A stretch of 64,000 bases of DNA from JAPUEK01 sp963815355 (GTDB lineage Bacteria; Pseudomonadota; Alphaproteobacteria; Rhodobacterales; Rhodobacteraceae). Below are positions 51,001 to 58,818 of the stretch, in pieces. How positions within the stretch are numbered: position 1 is the first letter of the stretch; every line of letters starts with the position of its first letter. Below the pieces are notes generated by a model, which saw only the letters and a list, made by a program, of their open reading frames with translations, did no database searches and was not told the origin of the DNA. A program made the translations under genes and the position numbers. The stretch spans positions 1 to 64,000 of the forward strand of contig CAWFGJ010000005.1 in assembly GCA_963815355.1 (NCBI GenBank), in the 5' to 3' direction.

Positions 51001-52003
51001 GTTGCGCGACCGGGGGCATGAAACCATGCTGGCCGAGGATGGGCCGCAGGCGCTGGCGTTGATTTCGGGGGGGGCGGCGCCGCCGGACCTGTTGCTGACC
51101 GATTACAATTTGCCGGGCGGGTTGAACGGGTTGGCCTTGGCGGCAGCACTGCGCAAGGCGCTGAACACCGACATCCCGACGATCGTGCTGACGGGCGATA
51201 TCTCGACCTTGTCGATGCAGCGGATTTCGCAAGAAGATGTGCAGCATCTGGCGAAGCCTGTGACGGTGGACCGGCTGAACCGCGCGGTGGCAGAGTTGTT
51301 GGGCGCGGCCGCCGAGGAGCCAGCCGCGCCTGCCTTGCCGGTTGAGGTTGCCCCCGCCGAAGCCGAAGCGTTCCACGCGGCCGATCCCGCCGCGCTTTGC
51401 ACGGCGGATGGGTTGGTGTTCTTGGTGGATGACGATGACGCCTTGCGACAAGCCTTGGGCGAATCGCTGCGCGAGCATGGGTATAGGGTGCAGGATTATC
51501 CGACCGCCGAGGCGTTTCTGGCCGGCTATGTGCCGGGCACCTTGGGCTGTTTGCTGATCGACGCGGCATTGCCGGGGATCAGCGGGCTGGAGCTGTTGCG
51601 GCAGCTGAAGCTTCGCGCTGATCCGCTGGCCGCGATTATGATCACGGGCTACGGCGATATCGCCATCGCGGTCGAGGCGATGAAGGCCGGAGCCAGCGAT
51701 TTCGTCGAAAAGCCGGTGTCGATGCCAGACTTGCTGGAACGGATCGGCGTTTTGCTGGCAAGCAGCCATGAAACCGATCGGCACAGCGAAGAGCGCCGGT
51801 CGAACCGTGCCAGCCTTGCGACGCTGACCACACGGCAGCGCCAGGTCATGGAGGCGGTGATGGCCGGAAAGCCAAGCAAGATCATCGCGTTTGATCTGGG
51901 CATCAGCCAGCGCACGATCGAAAGCCACCGTGCGGCGATCATGGAAAAATTGGGCGTCAGTTCGGTGCCAGCCCTTGTGCGGGCGGTTCTGGGGGCGAAT
52001 TAG
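48053..52003 (+). CDS. Giant CheB-CheR-PAS-histidine kinase-REC-REC-LuxR HTH fusion
   Basis: A 1316-residue signalling protein. CheB methylesterase at about 12-195 keeps Ser21, His48 and Asp140. CheR methyltransferase at about 205-470 has NVTGFFRD and the SAM loop VIGCSTGQEAYS. A Gln/Glu-rich coiled coil (540-600) leads to a PAS domain (600-700), HisKA with LAVASHDLRQPLQTM (His730), HATPase with NLLSNALKY and DTGIGIA, REC1 (Asp1017), REC2 (Asp1170, FixJ-like) and a C-terminal LuxR helix-turn-helix (SQRTIESHRAAIMEKLGV). It therefore joins chemotaxis-type enzymes, a kinase and a DNA-binding output in one chain. The ATG at 48053 has a weak AGGA upstream. Confidence 0.93.
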   Translation: MTNFKTLNARNDFPVVGIGASAGGLEACQHMFEAMPEKTGMAFLLIQHLLPDHSSLMVDLLAGRTKMRVAQATEGMRLEPDHLYLIPPGMVMSVAGGAVHLEPAVVGPALRLPFDHLLRSMAADLGARAVAVVLTGTGSDGSAALGAIRDAGGAVFVQDPDEAAFEGMPRAALATGMATRTETLAGLARALIAHATAWRMPPGAADVSDALKGIVALLRDTMHHDFSLYKTGTLQRRIEQRIALLPLQRGDLGGYLALLQTDKDEAERLAQNLFINVTGFFRDAEVFALLESQIIPGIVQAHAGKLPIRIWVIGCSTGQEAYSLAMLFFEAITAAKADCQVQIFATDADTNALAEARDGYYSDVQGVTKARLARHFEADGAGYRVKTALRAAVTFAQHDVLSDPPFAGLDFVSCRNVMIYLAPQAQGQLLESFHLALVPGGLLLLGSAETADAQGARFRSVSETGRLYRNQARLGLRANDGAQRPAHPAPADPALGPVAGPEVELEEGRLDLPAREVPYQGDLADALRELDLALAAKQALRKDARQASQEYQAANEELLASKEELQSLNEELTALNGQLQETLSTQRATADDLQNVLYSTNVATLFLDADLQIRFFTPAVLALFSLRPGDIGRPLADLAPLSSDRELLADARAVLTGEPSVEQEIEAQAGKWFNRRVFPYLTRSGKIAGVVITFTDYTDRRKITESLAAAERTAQLASDAKTRFLAVASHDLRQPLQTMVILQGLLAAAATNQRSADLTIRLGETLAAMARMLDVLLDMNQIAAGVIRPEKTLFPIDEIFERLRAEFSYSARANGLELHILHSSLEVNSDPSLLEQILRNLLSNALKYTHKGKVLIGCRRRGKGVDIEVWDTGIGIAESEIEAIFEEYHQVNNPARERSLGLGLGLSIVKRLGVLLSHQIGTVSRPGHGSVFTVSIDEATAQPSRAKPLAPKVRPTQSLVLSGKVRIMVVEDDPDVRDLLDMVLRDRGHETMLAEDGPQALALISGGAAPPDLLLTDYNLPGGLNGLALAAALRKALNTDIPTIVLTGDISTLSMQRISQEDVQHLAKPVTVDRLNRAVAELLGAAAEEPAAPALPVEVAPAEAEAFHAADPAALCTADGLVFLVDDDDALRQALGESLREHGYRVQDYPTAEAFLAGYVPGTLGCLLIDAALPGISGLELLRQLKLRADPLAAIMITGYGDIAIAVEAMKAGASDFVEKPVSMPDLLERIGVLLASSHETDRHSEERRSNRASLATLTTRQRQVMEAVMAGKPSKIIAFDLGISQRTIESHRAAIMEKLGVSSVPALVRAVLGAN

Positions 52004-52160
52004 CGGCAGGTTGGCGCGCGCGCTGTCTGCGCCGCGCGCGCCCGCTCTCCGCATATTCCGAGCCTGCCGCAAAGTGTCTGGCGCGTGCATGGTCCCCCCA
52101 AGCGGAGGCTAACACGGCGGGAATTGCCCCGGCGGCAGCGATCCGACAGGAGGAACTGCA

Positions 52161-52798
52161 ATGTCCTATTCCACACCCTTTTTCGTCGCCGCTGTGGCCA
52201 GCCTTGCTTTGGCCGGTTGCGTCAATCCTGACGGGTCGGCCAACCGGACCGGCACTGGCGCGCTCGTGGGCGGCCTGACCGGGGCAGCCGCGGGCCAGAT
52301 CATCAGCGGCGACACGCGCGGCACGGTGATTGGCGGCGTCATCGGTGCGGGCGTGGGGGCTGCGATTGGCAGCAACCTTGACAGCCAAGAGCGCGAGTTG
52401 CGCGGCTCGCTTGCCGGGACCAACGCTCAGGTCGTGAACAACGGCCAGTCGCTGGTGGTCAGCCTGCCGGAGTCGATCACGTTTGATTTCGGGTCCTCCG
52501 TGGTGCATTCCAGCTTCCGCCCGTCGCTGGCCTCTGTGTCGCGCAGCCTGCAGAACTATCCGCACACCACCATTCGCGTGGTCGGCCATACCGACAATGT
52601 CGGCACCTATGCGATCAACCAGCAACTGAGCGAGCAGCGCGCACTGGCCGTGACGCGCATCCTGATCAGCACCGGCACGCCGTCGGCCCGTATCAGCTAT
52701 CAGGGGCGCGCCTATAATGACCCCATCGCGTCGAACAACACGGCTGCGGGTCGGGCCGCGAACCGTCGGGTGGAAATCATCATCACCCCAACCGCTAA
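52161..52798 (+). CDS. OmpA-family lipoprotein with apparent 3' frameshift
   Basis: Outer-membrane lipoprotein: signal peptide ending in the lipobox LALAGC, a glycine-zipper region (about 35-75) and an OmpA domain (about 95-210) with IRVVGHTDNVG and GRAANRRVEII. As written, the frame misses the TAA at 52796-52798 and runs on to 52994 through a hairpin and into ppx with a non-family tail. One extra C in the CCCC run at 52786-52789 would give an ending TPNR and that TAA, 212 residues in all. GGAGGA precedes the ATG. Confidence 0.82.
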
Positions 52799-52808
52799 GA
52801 GGCTTGCC

Positions 52809-52853
52809 CCGCCCCCGCCCTGCACGGCCGGTTGGTCGCAGGGGCGGGGGCGG
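52809..52853. terminator. Hairpin after the OmpA lipoprotein gene
   Basis: CCGCCCCCGCCCTGC (52809-52823) pairs with GCAGGGGCGGGGGCGG (52838-52853) with a single bulged base. It lies just after the expected stop of the lipoprotein gene, which supports that stop. Confidence 0.6.
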
Positions 52854-52944
52854 CACCGGCGTTTGTCCATCAGACAAGCTGGCCCTAGACCAAACCGCTT
52901 TGCGGGTGCGATGGTGCCACAAAAGTCCATGATGGGGGACGGCC

Positions 52945-54516
52945 ATGTCCAAAGACCGCAGCGCGCCCGACCAGACCGAACCACGCAGGATTGAGATCGA
53001 GACCCGCCGCGTTCTGGGCCGAAAGCAGGCGCACTATGGGGTGATCGACATTGGTTCCAACTCTATCCGGTTGGTGGTCTACGATGATCTGAGCCGCGCG
53101 CCCTTTCCCCGCTTTAACGAAAAGTCGATGGTGGCGCTGGGGGCGGGTCTGGGGGCGGACGAGCGCTTTTCTGACAAGGTGATGGCGCGGGCCTTGGATG
53201 CGGTGGTGCGGATGGATGCCATTGCCAAGGCGATGCAGGTTGAGCGCGTCGATGTGCTGGCAACCGAGGCGACGCGGCGCGCGGCCAATGGTGGCGCGTT
53301 GATGGAGGCGATCCGGCAGAAAACCGGGTTGGAGCCGCGCATCCTGACCGGGCAGGAAGAGGCGCATTTCACCGCCTTTGGGGTGATTTCCGGGTTTTTC
53401 CAACCGAAGGGCATGGTTGGCGACATTGGCGGCGGCAGTCTGGAAGTGGCCGAGGTGTTGGTGGACCAGGTGGGCGAGCGGATGACCAGCATGCCGCTGG
53501 GCGCGTTTCCGGTGACCGAAAAGCTGAAAGAGGGCTATGGCCCGGCCAAGGCATGGATCGATGAGATACTGGAGGCAAGTCTGCCGCCTATGCTGACCGA
53601 TCCGGTGTTTTATGCGGTGGGTGGGGGGTGGCGGGCATTGGCGCGGATTTACCTCGCGCAAAACACGTTGCCGATCAGCGTGGTGCATGGCTTTGACATC
53701 GCCACAGAAGAGCTGCGCGCACTGGCCAAGGCGATTGCCAAGATGTCGCCCGAAGAGGTCGAAGCCCTGCCGGATGTGCCCAGTCGGCGGATCGCCACCC
53801 TGCCGGCCTCGGCGCTTGTGCTGTCGCGGGTGCTGCGCCGATTGGCGCCGGAGCGGGTGGTCTTTTCGGCCTATGGGTTGCGGGAGGGCTGGTTGTATCG
53901 GCAGTTGGACAGGGACGAGCAGTATCGCGACCCGTTGCTGGAGGGCGCGCAAGCCATAGGCTTGCCGCTGGCGCGGGTGCCCGCGTTCAGTGAGGCGTTG
54001 GGCCGCTGGACCGACGCGCTGTTTCCCAGCGAGACGCAAAGCGACCGGCGGCTGCGGCTGACGGTCTGCGCGCTGACCGATATTGCGTGGCGCGAACATG
54101 CCAAGGTGCGGGCGGAGGACAGTTTTTTGCGGCTGTTGGCCTTTCCCTTTATCGGGCTTGCCCATGCCGAGCGCGCCTTTGTGGCCTTGGCGGTCTTTGC
54201 GCGTTATGGCGGCAAGATCGACGGCAGGGTCAAGGAGGTGACCGACCGGTTGCTGTCGGCCAATGAGGTGCGCCGGGCCGACATTCTTGGGCGGACCTTG
54301 CTGTTGGCGCATCGGTTTTCGGCCTGCGTGCCCGAGATCTTGCAACACTCGCGCCTGAAGATTGAGGTGGAATCGGTGCGGCTGGAAATCCTTGACACCC
54401 AAGCCATGCCCGACAGCGATGCGGTGCAGAGCCGCTTGCGGCAATTGGCCAAGGCAATCGGCATTGACGAGGCGGTGACCGAGAGGTACGCCACCGGGGA
54501 AGGGACGTACGGATGA
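52945..54516 (+). CDS. ppx: Ppx/GppA family phosphatase
   Basis: A 523-residue exopolyphosphatase or guanosine pentaphosphatase, linked to polyphosphate and (p)ppGpp turnover. The sugar-kinase-fold motifs are GVIDIGSNSIRLVVYD near residue 32, ATEATRRAANG, GQEEAHFTAFG and VGDIGGGSLEV. The C-terminal half is the HD-like Ppx region. Which of Ppx and GppA activity dominates cannot be told. Its stop overlaps the ATG of the glycosyltransferase gene. rlmE, a common neighbour, is not here. Confidence 0.9.
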   Translation: MSKDRSAPDQTEPRRIEIETRRVLGRKQAHYGVIDIGSNSIRLVVYDDLSRAPFPRFNEKSMVALGAGLGADERFSDKVMARALDAVVRMDAIAKAMQVERVDVLATEATRRAANGGALMEAIRQKTGLEPRILTGQEEAHFTAFGVISGFFQPKGMVGDIGGGSLEVAEVLVDQVGERMTSMPLGAFPVTEKLKEGYGPAKAWIDEILEASLPPMLTDPVFYAVGGGWRALARIYLAQNTLPISVVHGFDIATEELRALAKAIAKMSPEEVEALPDVPSRRIATLPASALVLSRVLRRLAPERVVFSAYGLREGWLYRQLDRDEQYRDPLLEGAQAIGLPLARVPAFSEALGRWTDALFPSETQSDRRLRLTVCALTDIAWREHAKVRAEDSFLRLLAFPFIGLAHAERAFVALAVFARYGGKIDGRVKEVTDRLLSANEVRRADILGRTLLLAHRFSACVPEILQHSRLKIEVESVRLEILDTQAMPDSDAVQSRLRQLAKAIGIDEAVTERYATGEGTYG

Positions 54517-55478
54517 CGCGGTCGGTTCTGATCACCACCTTGCGCAATGAGGGGCCGTTCTTGCTGGAATGGGTCGCCTATCATCGGCTGCTTGGGTTTT
54601 CCGAGATTCTGGTCGCCTTCAACGATTGTGATGACGGGTCCGAAGAGTTGCTGATGGCGCTGGAGTCCATCGGCTGGCTGCGCGCCCTGCGCAATGAGGG
54701 CACGGCAGAGCCGCCGCAGGTGGCCGCGCGGACGCTTTTCACTCAGGGCGGGCTTTTGGGCTTTGGCGATTGGGTGCTTTGGATCGATCTGGACGAATTC
54801 TTGAACATTCATCTCGGTAACCGTCGCCTGCCTGACTTGCTGGAGGCGATGGGTCCGGCGCGGGCGATGCTACTGGCGTGGCGGATCTTTGGCGACGGGC
54901 AGGGCGCGCCCTTTGGCGGGCGGTTCATCGACGACGCCTTTTGCCGCGCGGCAAAGCGGTCGGATCTGGTCAACGACAACACCAAGACCCTGCTGCGCTT
55001 TGACGACAGCATCGAAGAGCTGACCATCCACCGCCCGCGCTATGTCGAAGGGCGGGCGCCCGAGACGGCGCAGGTGCTGCTTGGGGATGGCACCCCGATG
55101 CACGACAACCGCCGCAATGCCCGCTGGCGCGTGCGGCGGACAGAGGGGGTCTATCCCCGGCTTGATCCGCATGAAATCCGCTGGGACTGGGCGCAGATCA
55201 ACCATTATGCGATCCGCACCTTTGATCTTTACCCGCTCAAGGTGCTGCGCGGTCTGGGGGACAAGCTGGGGGGGCGCAACCGGCGTCACACGGCTGAGTT
55301 CTATGACAAGATGAACCGCAACGAGGGCGAGGACCGCTCTATCCTTGGCTGGCAGGACGCGGTGGGGGCGGCGATGGCCGAGGCGCTGGCCGATCCGGGG
55401 GTGCGGGCGGCGCAGGATCTGGTGGCGCGGCGCTTGGCCGAAAATCTGGAGAAGGTGGCGGGGTTTGCGCTGCCCTGA
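54513..55478 (+). CDS. Glycosyltransferase family 2-like (Glyco_tranf_2_4)
   Basis: A 321-residue protein opening SVLITTLRNEGPFLLEWVAY, with the DxD motif in WVLWIDLDEFLN, typical of the short family-2/GT92-like transferases frequent in Rhodobacteraceae. It is coupled to ppx by an ATGA overlap. The acceptor is unknown; a cell-surface glycan role is the usual guess. Confidence 0.85.
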   Translation: MTRSVLITTLRNEGPFLLEWVAYHRLLGFSEILVAFNDCDDGSEELLMALESIGWLRALRNEGTAEPPQVAARTLFTQGGLLGFGDWVLWIDLDEFLNIHLGNRRLPDLLEAMGPARAMLLAWRIFGDGQGAPFGGRFIDDAFCRAAKRSDLVNDNTKTLLRFDDSIEELTIHRPRYVEGRAPETAQVLLGDGTPMHDNRRNARWRVRRTEGVYPRLDPHEIRWDWAQINHYAIRTFDLYPLKVLRGLGDKLGGRNRRHTAEFYDKMNRNEGEDRSILGWQDAVGAAMAEALADPGVRAAQDLVARRLAENLEKVAGFALP

Positions 55479-55639
55479 GCCGCGGGCCTGTCGCTTGGCC
55501 CGCCGTGCTGTGGGGGCCTTTGGGGGCGTGGCGATTGGGCCGGGGGGCGGCTGCGGCTTTGGCTTGCGGCGCGGCGTTGGGCGCGTCACTCTGGGATGGA
55601 CTGCTCTGCAGTTTGTCCCAACCTTGAAAGGAAGCCTCA

Positions 55640-57535
55640 ATGGCCCATAGCCATGCCACCGCCTCGCAGATCGAGGAACAGGCCGCCTTTGGGCTGAGCT
55701 TGCTGACCATTCTGGGCCTTGCGGCGGGGATGGCGGGGCAATGGGGCGGGGGTGGCGCGTGGATCGGGCTGGGCATCGTCTATCTTGCCGGTGGCTTGCC
55801 CGCGGGCAGTTCGGCCCTGTCGGCCCTGTTCCGTGAGCGCGAGTTGGACATCGACCTGCTGATGGTGATTGCCGCACTGGCGGCGGCGGCGGTTGGTGCG
55901 CCGCTGGAGGGGGCGGTGTTGCTGACGCTGTTCAGCCTGTCTTCGACGCTGGAGGCGCGGGCGATGGGGCGGGCACGGCGCGCGGTTGAGGCGCTGATGG
56001 AATTGCGCCCCGAGACTGCGCTGCGCCGCCATGGTGACCGCATTGAGGAAGTGGCCGCGGCAGAGTTGCAGCCCGGCGATGTGGTGGTCTTGCGCCCCGG
56101 GGCGCGGGTGCCGGTCGATGGGGTGATCGCTTCGGGCGACGGGTCATTGGACGAAAGCACCATCACAGGCGAATCGCTGCCGCTGCACAAGGGGCCGGGC
56201 GACAAGGTGTTTGAGGCCACGGTCAATCTGGACGGGGTGCTGGATATCACCGTTGGCCGGGGTTTGGCCGACAGCACGGTGGCGCGGATGATCCGGCTGG
56301 TGACAGAGGCGCAGACCGCGCGCGCCCCGTCTGAGCAGTTCAGCGAGTGGTTCGGCCAGCGCTATACGGTGGCCGTGCTGGCGGGGGCGGTCTTGGCCTT
56401 TGTGGGGTTCTGGCTGTTCGGGGTGCCGTTGCAGGTGGCGCTTTACCGGGCGGCGACCTTGCTGGTCGCGGCCAGCCCTTGTGCGATTGTGATTTCGGTC
56501 CCGGCGGCGATCTTGTCGGCGTTGTCGGCGGCGGCGCGGGGGGGGGTGTTGTTCAAGGGCGGTGCGGCGCTGGAGACGCTGGCCTCGGTCCAGGCCTTTG
56601 CCTTTGACAAGACCGGCACGCTGACCACCGGGCGGGCCGAGGTGCAGCGGGTGCAGGCGTCGGGCATGGCCGAGGACGAATTCCTGTCCAAGCTGGCCGG
56701 GTTGGAGGCGCAGTCCGAGCATCCGATCGCCGGGGCTATCCGGCGCGAAGTGGCGCGGCGCGGCCTGACGGTGGCCGAGTTGCCGGACATTCGCGCGATC
56801 CCCAGCGAGGGCATTGTCAGCGGCACCGGGGAAGGCGCGCTTTGGGCGGGCAATCCGCGGCTGGTGCAGCGGATGGGGGGCGAGGCGGGCATGGCCGATT
56901 TCGCCGAAATGCAGGCTGAGGCGCAGACGCTGGTCTATCTGGGGCATGGCACGCGGGTGTTGGGGGCCGTGTCGGTGGCTGACAGCGTGCGGCCCACCTC
57001 TGCCGCCGCTCTGACGGCATTGCGGGCCGGTGGGGTCAAGGAATTGGCGATGATGACCGGCGACCGGCGCGCGGTAGCCGAGCGGATCGGGGCAGCGCTG
57101 GGCTTTCGCCCCGAAGAAATCCACTCGGATCTCTTGCCCGAAGACAAGGTGGCGTTGTTGGCCAAGATGGCCGCCAAGGGCCGCGTGGCCTTTGTGGGTG
57201 ACGGGGTGAACGATGCCGCCGCCTTGGCGCGGGCCGATGTCGGGATCGCGATGGGGGCTGCGGGCAGCGAGGTGGCGTTGCAGGCCGCCGATGTGGCCCT
57301 GCTGTCCGAAGACATGACCCGTCTGGCCGAAGCGCATCGCTTGGCGCGGCGCACGGCACGGGTGATCCGCCAGAACCTGATCTTTGCCATGGGGGCGATG
57401 GTGGTGCTGGTGTTCGGGGCCGTGGCCTTTGATCTGCCCCTGCCTTTGGCGGTGGTGGGCCATGAGGGGGGCACGCTTTTGGTGGTGCTGAACGGCTTGC
57501 GGTTGATGGCGGACCGTATCCGGCTCAAAAGCTGA
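55640..57535 (+). CDS. P1B-4-type heavy-metal ATPase (Co/Zn/Cd/Fe exporter-like)
   Basis: A 631-residue metal-transporting P-type ATPase. It has the actuator loop TITGESLPLHKG (near 174), a transmembrane SPC motif at 279-281, the phosphorylation site DKTGTLT at Asp323, GDGVNDAAAL at 520 and HEGGT at 608-612. SPC together with HEGxT is the mark of the P1B-4 subgroup (CoaT/CtpD), which moves Co, Zn, Cd or Fe(II). There is no N-terminal CxxC domain; the start carries only HSH. The 161-base gap before it holds no evident regulator site. Confidence 0.92.
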   Translation: MAHSHATASQIEEQAAFGLSLLTILGLAAGMAGQWGGGGAWIGLGIVYLAGGLPAGSSALSALFRERELDIDLLMVIAALAAAAVGAPLEGAVLLTLFSLSSTLEARAMGRARRAVEALMELRPETALRRHGDRIEEVAAAELQPGDVVVLRPGARVPVDGVIASGDGSLDESTITGESLPLHKGPGDKVFEATVNLDGVLDITVGRGLADSTVARMIRLVTEAQTARAPSEQFSEWFGQRYTVAVLAGAVLAFVGFWLFGVPLQVALYRAATLLVAASPCAIVISVPAAILSALSAAARGGVLFKGGAALETLASVQAFAFDKTGTLTTGRAEVQRVQASGMAEDEFLSKLAGLEAQSEHPIAGAIRREVARRGLTVAELPDIRAIPSEGIVSGTGEGALWAGNPRLVQRMGGEAGMADFAEMQAEAQTLVYLGHGTRVLGAVSVADSVRPTSAAALTALRAGGVKELAMMTGDRRAVAERIGAALGFRPEEIHSDLLPEDKVALLAKMAAKGRVAFVGDGVNDAAALARADVGIAMGAAGSEVALQAADVALLSEDMTRLAEAHRLARRTARVIRQNLIFAMGAMVVLVFGAVAFDLPLPLAVVGHEGGTLLVVLNGLRLMADRIRLKS

Positions 57536-57586
57536 CACGGGTGCGGCTGGCCCTTTTCGGGGGCGGCGCGGCAAGGAGGACGGGCG

Positions 57587-58315
57587 ATGGCGGGCAAGAT
57601 ACTGATCACGGGGGCTGGTTCTGGCATCGGCCGGGCCACAGCACGGCTGTTTGCGGCGAAGGGCTGGGAGGTGGCGCTGTTGGGGCGCAGGCGGCCCGCG
57701 CTGGAGGAAACCTTGCCGGGCGGGTTGATCCTTGCGGCGGATGTGGGCGAGCCAGAGGCGGTCGAGGCGGCTTTCGCGCAGATCAAGGCCGCGTGGGGGC
57801 GGTTGGACGTGGTGTTCAACAACGCTGGCCAAGCGGCGCCTGCTGCGCCGATTGACGAGATTCCGGTGGATCAATGGCTTGCGGTGCAAAGCGTCAACAT
57901 CACCGGGGCGTTTTTGGTGGCGCGGGCAGCCTTTGGGCTGATGCGGCGGCAAGCGCCGCAGGGCGGGCGGATCATTAACAACGGGTCGATCTCGGCCCAT
58001 GTGCCGCGGCCGGGATCAGCCCCTTACACGATGTCCAAGCATGCGGTGACCGGGTTGACGCGGACGCTGGCGCTGGACGGGCGGGCCTTTGACATCGCCT
58101 GCGGGCAGATCGACATTGGCAATGCGCTGACCGAGATGGCGGCGGCGTTTCCCAAGGGCGTGCCTCAGGCCGATGGGGCGGTCCGGGTGGAGCCGGTGAT
58201 GGATGCAGCCCACGTCGCCGAGGCGGTGCTGCACATGGCCAGCCTGCCTCTGGACGTGAACATTCCCTTCCTGACGATCATGGCCCGCGACATGCCCTAT
58301 ATGGGGCGCGGTTAG
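57587..58315 (+). CDS. SDR family oxidoreductase
   Basis: A 242-residue short-chain dehydrogenase with the cofactor motif ITGAGSGIG, FNNAGQ, and a Ser-Tyr-Lys centre (NNGSISAHVPRPGSAPYTMS then K). AAGGAGG precedes the ATG at 57587. The substrate is unknown. It ends 4 bases inside the convergent sqrR-like gene. Confidence 0.9.
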   Translation: MAGKILITGAGSGIGRATARLFAAKGWEVALLGRRRPALEETLPGGLILAADVGEPEAVEAAFAQIKAAWGRLDVVFNNAGQAAPAAPIDEIPVDQWLAVQSVNITGAFLVARAAFGLMRRQAPQGGRIINNGSISAHVPRPGSAPYTMSKHAVTGLTRTLALDGRAFDIACGQIDIGNALTEMAAAFPKGVPQADGAVRVEPVMDAAHVAEAVLHMASLPLDVNIPFLTIMARDMPYMGRG

Positions 58316-58653
58316 GGTTTGGCGCCCGGCCCGCAGAACAGATCATAGACGAGGTTCATCGTCGCCAGCACTTTGGGATCGCGGATGGAATAGTGGATTG
58401 CCTTGCCCTCGCGCCGGGCGGCGACCAGACCTTCGGCGCGCAGCCGGGCAAGTTGCTGGCTGACAGCGGCCTGACGCAGGCCGAGGCGCGTCTCAATCTC
58501 GGTCACGGTCAACTCGCCCGCCGACAGGTGGCACAGGATCATCAGCCGCCCCTCATGGCTGAGCGCCTTAAGGAAGGTCGCGGCCTCTGCCGCGCGCACT
58601 GCCATGTCTTCGGGTGGCAGAACAGCGCAGCCTTCGCTTGAGTGATCCTCCAC
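58312..58653 (-). CDS. sqrR: ArsR-family persulfide sensor, SqrR/BigR-like
   Basis: A 113-residue winged-helix repressor (LSHEGRLMILCHLSAGELTV, GLRQAAVSQQLARLRAEGLV). Numbered from the GTG at 58653 it has cysteines at 9, 41 and 107 (LMILCHL and YDLFCG). R. capsulatus SqrR has cysteines at the same numbers, and Cys41/Cys107 form the tetrasulfide link that releases DNA. It lacks the metal-binding motif of metal-sensing ArsR proteins. AAGGAAC precedes the GTG. The sulfide operon at 32-34 kb is the likely target. Confidence 0.85.
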   Translation of the reverse strand: MEDHSSEGCAVLPPEDMAVRAAEAATFLKALSHEGRLMILCHLSAGELTVTEIETRLGLRQAAVSQQLARLRAEGLVAARREGKAIHYSIRDPKVLATMNLVYDLFCGPGAKP

Positions 58654-58818
58654 AGGCCCGTTCCTTTTTGTCTGAGCGCCGCAGCGTAGGGGGGTTCTTG
58701 CGCTGCTACCATAGTAAATATGCCGCCGCGGGGCCGGGTTCAATGCGCGCGGTGCGCAGCGAGCCACTGGACGCGGCAAGCGCAAGGCGTATGGTGCGCA
58801 AAACCGCAGGAGCTTTCG

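Noticed and set aside
52885..54444. 519-codon open frame opposite ppx
   Set aside because: Antisense shadow; the + strand has complete Ppx/GppA motifs.
56144..58000. 618-codon open frame opposite the P-type ATPase
   Set aside because: His/Arg/Pro-rich translation without any motif; it crosses two real genes on the other strand.
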